DNA from: an uncultured Bacteroidales bacterium
GTDB taxonomy: Bacteria > Bacteroidota > Bacteroidia > Bacteroidales > Bacteroidaceae
DNA: 48,328 nucleotides
Direction of reading: 5' to 3'
Assembly: GCA_902763865.1 (NCBI GenBank)
Contig: CACWTR010000044.1
Span: 1 to 48,328, forward strand
The position numbers were made by a program, and so were the translations under genes. Positions within the stretch are counted from its first letter, which is position 1. Each line of letters opens with the position of its first letter. The notes below the pieces were generated by a model that worked only from the letters and a program-made list of their open reading frames with translations, ran no database searches and was not told the origin of the DNA. Positions 43,441-48,328 of the stretch are shown piece after piece.

Positions 43441-46356
43441 ATGAAAGCAGAGAAACAAATTGCTGCGGCAGCAGCGGAATTTGCCTTGCGATGGAAAGGG
43501 CGCGGTTACGAGAAAGGGGACTCCCAGATATTCTGGGCCGACTTGCTCCAGAACGTCTTCGGCGTGGAGAACATTGCCGACTTCATCCGCTACGAGGAAC
43601 AGGTGAAGGTGGATGCCACCAACTTCATCGACGGACATATCAGCTCTACGCGTGTGCTCATCGAGCAAAAGTCCATCAACAAGGATCTTCGCGCTCCCGT
43701 CACTCAGAGCGACGGCCAGCGCCTCACTCCCTTCCAGCAGGCAAAACGCTACTCTGCCGAGCTGCCCTATTCCCAAAGGCCGCGATGGATTGTGGCTTGC
43801 AACTTTGCCGAGTTCCTTGTCTATGACATGGAGCAACCCAACGGCGAACCGGAGAGCATCCTGCTGGAGAACCTCGGCAAGGAATACTATCGGCTCAGGT
43901 TCCTTGTCGATGTGAAGAGCGAGCACCTGCGCAAGGAGATGGAGGTGTCGATGCAGGCCGGCGAGATAGTTGGGAAGATTCACGAGGCTCTGCTCAGGCA
44001 GTACAACGACGACTCGCCGCGGGCCTTGCGCTGGCTCAACATCCTGTGTGTCAGACTGGTGTTCTGTCTCTATGCCGAGGATGCGGGCATCTTTGCCCAC
44101 GACCAGTTCCATGACTACTTTGCCCGCTACGAGGCCGAGGACCTGCGCCGTGCCTTGCGCGACCTCTTCGAGGTGCTGAACACGCCCAAGGCGGAGCGCA
44201 GCAAATACCTGAAGGATGACCTCGCAGCCTTCCCCTACACCAACGGCGGGCTTTTCGAGGAAGAGATAGAGATACCGCAGTTCACCGAAGAGCTCAGGCA
44301 GATACTCCTGCAGGACGCGAGCCTCGGTTTCGACTGGAGCGAGATATCGCCCACCATCTTCGGAGGCGTGTTTGAGAGCACGTTGAATCCTGAGACGCGT
44401 CGCAGCGGAGGCATGCACTACACCAGCATCGAGAACATCCACAAGGTCATCGACCCATTGTTCCTCGACGACTTGCGCAAGGAGCTTGACAACATCCTCG
44501 AAGAGAAGGTCGAGCGGCAGCGGCAGAGGAAGCTGATGGCCTATCAGGACAAGTTGGCCTCCCTCACCTTCCTTGACCCGGCCTGCGGCTCCGGCAATTT
44601 CCTCACGGAAACCTACCTGAGCCTGCGTCGCCTGGAGAACGAAGCCATACGGCAATACACACATGGGCAGACGCAGTTTGCATGGGAAGGCCTTTCGCCC
44701 GTCAAGGTCAGCATCCGGCAGTTCTACGGCATCGAGATAAACGACTTTGCCGTCGCGGTTGCTACCACGGCCCTTTGGATATCGGAGGCGCAGATGCTCC
44801 GCGAGACAGAGAAAATCATCCACCACGACATCGACTTCCTGCCCCTCAAGAGCTACGCCAACATCCGAGAAGGGAATGCACTGAGGATGGACTGGAACAT
44901 CATCGAAGTCCCGTCCAATGTCCCTACCATACATGCCAGGAACACCTATGTTCTCTTTGAAGAAGAGCCCTTGTCGCTCCACGAACCTGCAGCGGCATAC
45001 GGAGACATCAACCTGGTGACTTCCGACGTGAAGCGCGGCCCGAAGCCCGGCACAAGGTACGAGGTCCGCTTCGACTACATCATGGGCAACCCGCCGTTTG
45101 TGGGGAAGAAGGAGCAGTCCCGCGAGCAGAAGGAAGACCTGACGAGCCTTTTCGACAAGAAAGCCAAAGGCATAGGGAACATCGACTACGTGGCCGGATG
45201 GTACAAGAAGGCTCTGCAGACGATAGGCGGAGAGCGGACAAAGGTAGCTTTCGTCTCCACCAATTCCATTACGCAGGGCGAGCAGGTCCCCATCCTTTGG
45301 CGCGAGCTGTACAAGGCCGGGATGAACATACTGTTTGCCCGACGCACTTTCCGGTGGGACAGCGAGGCCACGGACAAGGCGCACGTCCATTGCGTCGTGA
45401 TAGGCTTTGCCAGGGGCAACGCTGTTGGCGGCAAGAAGGTCATCTATGACGGCGAAGCTGTGAAAGAGGTCAGTGAGATCAATCCTTATCTTGTGGAGGG
45501 CGCACCGGTCTTCATCGACAAACGCGAGGCGCCCATCTGCGGCGTGCCTCGCATCATGTACGGCAGCATGCCTATCGACGACGGTCATCTCATCCTGAAC
45601 CGGGAGGACGTGGATGCCCTGCTGAAGGAGTCGCCGGACAATGCCCGCTTCATACGCCGGTATGCCGGAGGGGACGAAATCATCAAGAACAAGGAACGTT
45701 GGTGCCTTTGGCTTGAAGGCATCAGTCCAAGGGAGATGCGCCAGTCGCCTCTTGTCATGGAACGTGTCCGCCGGACGATGGAGTTTCGGCAGGGAAGCAA
45801 CCGCCCCCAGACGTTGAAGCTGGCCGAGACTCCATACCTGTTCGGAGAGATACGCCAGCCCCGGACCGACATGCTTGTCATCCCCAAGGTGTCCTCCGAG
45901 CGTCGCCGCTATATTCCCGTCGCCTTCGTGTCGCCGGATGTCATCGTCAATGGCAGCGCACTCATCGTGCCCGACGCCACTGCCTACGAATTCGGCGTAA
46001 TCATCTCCAACGTACACATGGCATGGATGAGGGCAGTGGCAGGAAGGCTCGAGACGCGCTATCAGTATTCAGGCTCGAATGTCTATAACAACTTCCCCTG
46101 GCCCAATCCTACCGACGGACAGAAGGCAAGGATAGCAGCGACGGCACAAGCCATCCTCGATGCCCGCGGCCTCTATCCCGATTCAAGCCTTGCCGACCTC
46201 TACGACGAACTGACGATGCCTGCGGAACTTCGCAAGGCTCACCAGGAGAACGACCGAGCCGTGATGCAGGCCTACGGCTTCGATGTCAGGACAATGACCG
46301 AAAGCCAGTGCGTGGCGGAACTTTTCAAGAGGTATCAGGAACTGACGAAGGAGTGA
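43441..46356 (+). CDS. MmeI-like type IIG/IIL restriction-modification enzyme
   Basis: The 971-residue protein joins nuclease, methyltransferase and target recognition in one chain. The N-terminal nuclease has D64-x10-E75-x-K77 (FIDGHISSTRVLIEQKS), the MmeI-type active site. A helical spacer follows (about 175-360). The N6-adenine methyltransferase has motif I LDPACGSGNF (about 377-386) and motif IV MGNPPFVGKKE (about 548). A target-recognition domain (about 640-860) and a C-terminal helical region (to 971) finish it. It should methylate one strand of an asymmetric site and cut at a distance. The recognition sequence is not predictable here. No separate restriction or specificity subunit is nearby. 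All motifs are intact. Confidence 0.92.
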   Translation: MKAEKQIAAAAAEFALRWKGRGYEKGDSQIFWADLLQNVFGVENIADFIRYEEQVKVDATNFIDGHISSTRVLIEQKSINKDLRAPVTQSDGQRLTPFQQAKRYSAELPYSQRPRWIVACNFAEFLVYDMEQPNGEPESILLENLGKEYYRLRFLVDVKSEHLRKEMEVSMQAGEIVGKIHEALLRQYNDDSPRALRWLNILCVRLVFCLYAEDAGIFAHDQFHDYFARYEAEDLRRALRDLFEVLNTPKAERSKYLKDDLAAFPYTNGGLFEEEIEIPQFTEELRQILLQDASLGFDWSEISPTIFGGVFESTLNPETRRSGGMHYTSIENIHKVIDPLFLDDLRKELDNILEEKVERQRQRKLMAYQDKLASLTFLDPACGSGNFLTETYLSLRRLENEAIRQYTHGQTQFAWEGLSPVKVSIRQFYGIEINDFAVAVATTALWISEAQMLRETEKIIHHDIDFLPLKSYANIREGNALRMDWNIIEVPSNVPTIHARNTYVLFEEEPLSLHEPAAAYGDINLVTSDVKRGPKPGTRYEVRFDYIMGNPPFVGKKEQSREQKEDLTSLFDKKAKGIGNIDYVAGWYKKALQTIGGERTKVAFVSTNSITQGEQVPILWRELYKAGMNILFARRTFRWDSEATDKAHVHCVVIGFARGNAVGGKKVIYDGEAVKEVSEINPYLVEGAPVFIDKREAPICGVPRIMYGSMPIDDGHLILNREDVDALLKESPDNARFIRRYAGGDEIIKNKERWCLWLEGISPREMRQSPLVMERVRRTMEFRQGSNRPQTLKLAETPYLFGEIRQPRTDMLVIPKVSSERRRYIPVAFVSPDVIVNGSALIVPDATAYEFGVIISNVHMAWMRAVAGRLETRYQYSGSNVYNNFPWPNPTDGQKARIAATAQAILDARGLYPDSSLADLYDELTMPAELRKAHQENDRAVMQAYGFDVRTMTESQCVAELFKRYQELTKE

Positions 46357-46387
46357 CCGCAGCAATTCATTTACCGTTTCCCGTTCT

Positions 46388-46407
46388 CCCCTCTCACCGG
46401 AGAGGGG
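46388..46407. terminator. GC hairpin between the MmeI-like gene and porX
   Basis: CCCCTCTC-ACCG-GAGAGGGG separates the convergent genes and may end transcription from both sides, though a U-run is missing. It belongs to the same palindrome family as 1-20 and 66-82. Confidence 0.55.
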
Positions 46408-46425
46408 ACAGGGTGCCAGGGCTCT

Positions 46426-47991
46426 TTATCTCCTTTTCCCTCTCAGCGTGATGAGGGGGATGAGCATTTCCTCCATGCTGATGCCGCCGTGCTGGAAGGT
46501 GTCCTTGTAGTACTGGACGTAGTAGTTGTAGTTGTTCGGGTAGGCGAAGAAGCCGTCCTGCGTGGCGAAGATGTAGGTTGTGCTCAGGTTGGGGCTGGGC
46601 AGTCCGGCGCGGCGCGGGTCCTTTATCTCGAAGACCTCCTTGGGGTTGTAGGAGAGGTTCTTGCCGAGTTTGTAGCGCAGGTTGGTGTTCGTGTTGCGGT
46701 CGCCAATGACCTTGACGGGGTTGTAGCAGCGGATGCTGCCGTGGTCGGTGGTGAGCACGACGGTGCAGTCCTGTGCGGCGAGTGTGCGGAAGAGTTCGCT
46801 CACGGCGGAGTGCCTGAGCCAGCTTTGCGTGATGCTCCGGTAGGCTGCCTCGTTGCTGGCGAGTTCGCGCACCATGAGGCTCTCGGTGCGGGCATGGCTG
46901 AGCATGTCGATGAAGTTGATGACCACGACGTTCAGGTCGTTCTTTTGCAGCGAGGGTATCTGCGGGACGAACTTCTCGACGGCTCCCGAGTGATTGATTT
47001 TGTGGTAGGAGAAGGTGTTGCGGCGGCGATAGCGCTCCAGCTGAGTCTTGATGAGGGGTTCTTCGTTCAGGTTCTTGCCTTCCTCGCTGTCCTCATCGAC
47101 CCAGAGGCTTGGGAACATGCGGGCGATGTCGTTGGGCATCAGGCCGCTGAAGATGGCGTTGCGGGCGTACTGTGTTGCCGTGGGGAGGATGGAGAGGTAG
47201 AGGTTCTCCTCTACCGTGAATGAGTCTGCTATCTCGCCCAGGAGCATTCGCCACTGGTCGAAGCGGAAGTTGTCGATGACGATGAGGAAGACTTTCTCGC
47301 CTCGGTCCAGCAGGGGGAAGATGGTGCGCTTGAAGATGTCGGGACTCATGACGGGCCGCTCTTCCGGCTTTTCCATCCAGTGCATGTAGTTTCCGCGGAT
47401 GAACTTGGCGAACTCCGCGTTGGCTTCGCGTCGCTGCATGGCAAGCATCTCCTGCATGCCGCTCTCCGTCTCGCTCAGTTGCAGTTCCCAGTAGGTGAGC
47501 TTGCGGTAAACTTCCTTCCATTCCTCTATGCTGGATGCATCGTTTATCTGCATGCCCAGGCGCGAGAAGTCCTGCTGGTAGTTGGTCTGCGTGTGTTCCG
47601 TCACGATTTCCTTCTGCTGGATGTTCTTCTTCAGTGTCAGCAGGATTTGTGTCGGGTTGACAGGCTTGATGAGGTAGTCGGCTATCTTGGCTCCTATGGC
47701 TTGCTCCATGATGTGCTCTTCCTCGCTCTTCGTGACCATCACGACGGGCGTGGCGGGCAGCAGTTCCTTGACGCGGGTGAGGGTCTCCAGTCCGCTCAGG
47801 CCGGGCATGTTCTCGTCCAGCAGGATGAGGTCGTAGGACTTGCCGTCCTGCGAGATGCTGTTCTCTATCTCGTCCAGCGCGTCGTAGCCGTTAGTCACGG
47901 TTTCCACCTCGTAGCCCTTCTTCTCGAGGAAGAGGATGTGAGCCTTCAGCAGCTCTATCTCGTCGTCAACCCAAAGCAACTTGTATTTCAT
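46426..47991 (-). CDS. porX: PorX, response regulator with PglZ/alkaline-phosphatase-like output domain
   Basis: The 521-residue protein has an N-terminal receiver domain (1-125) with acidic D9-D10, phospho-acceptor D59 in LILLDENMPG, T87 and K109. A helical linker follows (about 130-210). The PglZ-type alkaline-phosphatase-superfamily domain (about 225-521) has VFLIVIDNFRFDQW, SILPTATQYARNAIFSG, VINFIDMLSHARTE and VVLTTDHGSIRCY. Size, order and the metal-site residues match P. gingivalis PorX, which with PorY and SigP controls type IX secretion genes. It has its own promoter at 48035-48042. Confidence 0.92.
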   Translation of the reverse strand: MKYKLLWVDDEIELLKAHILFLEKKGYEVETVTNGYDALDEIENSISQDGKSYDLILLDENMPGLSGLETLTRVKELLPATPVVMVTKSEEEHIMEQAIGAKIADYLIKPVNPTQILLTLKKNIQQKEIVTEHTQTNYQQDFSRLGMQINDASSIEEWKEVYRKLTYWELQLSETESGMQEMLAMQRREANAEFAKFIRGNYMHWMEKPEERPVMSPDIFKRTIFPLLDRGEKVFLIVIDNFRFDQWRMLLGEIADSFTVEENLYLSILPTATQYARNAIFSGLMPNDIARMFPSLWVDEDSEEGKNLNEEPLIKTQLERYRRRNTFSYHKINHSGAVEKFVPQIPSLQKNDLNVVVINFIDMLSHARTESLMVRELASNEAAYRSITQSWLRHSAVSELFRTLAAQDCTVVLTTDHGSIRCYNPVKVIGDRNTNTNLRYKLGKNLSYNPKEVFEIKDPRRAGLPSPNLSTTYIFATQDGFFAYPNNYNYYVQYYKDTFQHGGISMEEMLIPLITLRGKRR

Positions 47992-48034
47992 ATATCTTCC
48001 CTTAACTTTTTTAACTTCTTCAGTATTATCAGTG

Positions 48035-48042
48035 CAAATATA
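48035..48042 (-). promoter_or_regulatory. -7 box of porX
   Basis: TATATTTG on the minus strand, 44 bp before the porX start. Confidence 0.62.
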
Positions 48043-48192
48043 GCGATAAATCCCGATTTATGTGCCGCTCCGGTAAGGATTTTTATAAAAGAAGTCAGTC
48101 AGTCAGCATTTATTATGTTTTTCCTTGACTTCTTTTGCAAAAAAAAACATCACTTCGCAGGCGTAGGGCAAAAACCCCTGCGTGAAAAAGGA

Positions 48193-48227
48193 AAAACCCC
48201 AAAGCACACGTCGAAAAGTTATTTTCA
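48193..48227 (+). repeat. Truncated 139-bp element, copy C
   Basis: AAAACCCC, CACGT, AAAAGTTATTTTCA matches the left end of copy B (35024-35059) in order and nearly in spacing, then stops inside the first unit. The following sequence, ATTGGTGTCCGGTAAAAG, is unrelated to the element. Bases 48043-48192 hold a CGCAGG/CCTGCG hairpin near 48156-48182 but no gene that I can support. Confidence 0.72.
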
Positions 48228-48328
48228 AATATTGGTGTCCGGTAAAAGTTGAAAAGAGGTATATTATGTGTCTGCAGTGCCGATAAATAGGCATAGCGGT
48301 CTCATTCTTGAAAGAGTAAGCCCCCTCT

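Noticed and set aside
43393-46017. An 874-codon minus-strand open frame across the MmeI-like gene
   Set aside because: It is the antisense frame of a gene with intact nuclease and methylase motifs.
46388-46407. A standard rho-independent terminator
   Set aside because: The stem is strong but no T-run follows on either strand, so it is listed only as a possible terminator and as a member of the palindrome family.
43441-47991. A DNA methyltransferase beside a PglZ-domain protein, suggesting a BREX phage-defence locus
   Set aside because: The methylase has an N-terminal MmeI-type nuclease, the PglZ domain is fused to a receiver domain as in PorX, the genes are convergent, and brxA, brxB, brxC and brxL are absent.

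Overview
The window looks like chromosomal DNA of a member of the Bacteroidales, most probably a Prevotellaceae-type gut or oral anaerobe. Three things point there. Nearly every transcription unit is preceded by the Bacteroidetes -7 box TAnnTTTG instead of a sigma70-type -10. Two type IX secretion genes (porZ, porX) are present. Gene orders such as parA-parB-DUF5683-lytic transglycosylase-rel and leuS-yitT-yitT-rdgB-porZ fit this group. Most genes are GC-rich. Two patches are clearly more AT-rich: the 5' two thirds of the leftmost gene, and a toxin-antitoxin-like pair at 12.3-13.1 kb.

Layout. 1-3.7 kb: a secreted protein of unknown function running off the left edge, and a divergent membrane TPR/HTH sensor-regulator. 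3.7-9.8 kb: a minus-strand operon for chromosome segregation (parA, parB), cell-wall remodelling and the stringent response (rel). Its promoter region carries two DnaA-box-like sites and faces a superfamily 1 helicase gene. 11.9-14.0 kb: an accessory pocket with a 22-bp tandem repeat, a gene relic, a toxin-antitoxin-like pair with its operator, and an AlbA/Schlafen-type gene behind a structured-looking leader. 14.0-16.4 kb: surE, lpxB and a small monooxygenase. 16.4-24.1 kb: minus-strand leuS, two YitT-type membrane proteins, rdgB and porZ. 24.5-35.0 kb: a DUF3667 membrane protein, then carbohydrate genes (CE1-type esterase, GH78 rhamnosidase, WYL/WCX regulator, GH2 enzyme, DUF1080 lipoprotein, double ThuA protein) without SusC/SusD. 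35.4-42.8 kb: guaA, then a complete RND efflux operon. 42.8-48.0 kb: tsaE, an MmeI-like one-protein restriction-modification enzyme, and porX.

The most unusual content is repetitive. (1) Two intact copies, in opposite orientation, of a 139-bp near-palindromic element lie in divergent promoter regions. Each holds four TTTTCA-N5-TGAAAA units spaced exactly 21 bp apart. A truncated third copy lies upstream of porX. (2) Short GC-rich palindromes sit in frame inside guaA, leuS, the leftmost gene and perhaps rel. (3) A GGGGCAAGGAGCA-type repeat sits in frame inside the helicase, surE and lpxB and supplies the stop codon of surE. (4) Short-word repeats fill many intergenic gaps. These suggest a genome in which small repeats spread through both coding and non-coding DNA.

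All calls come from reading the sequence. No database search was run.
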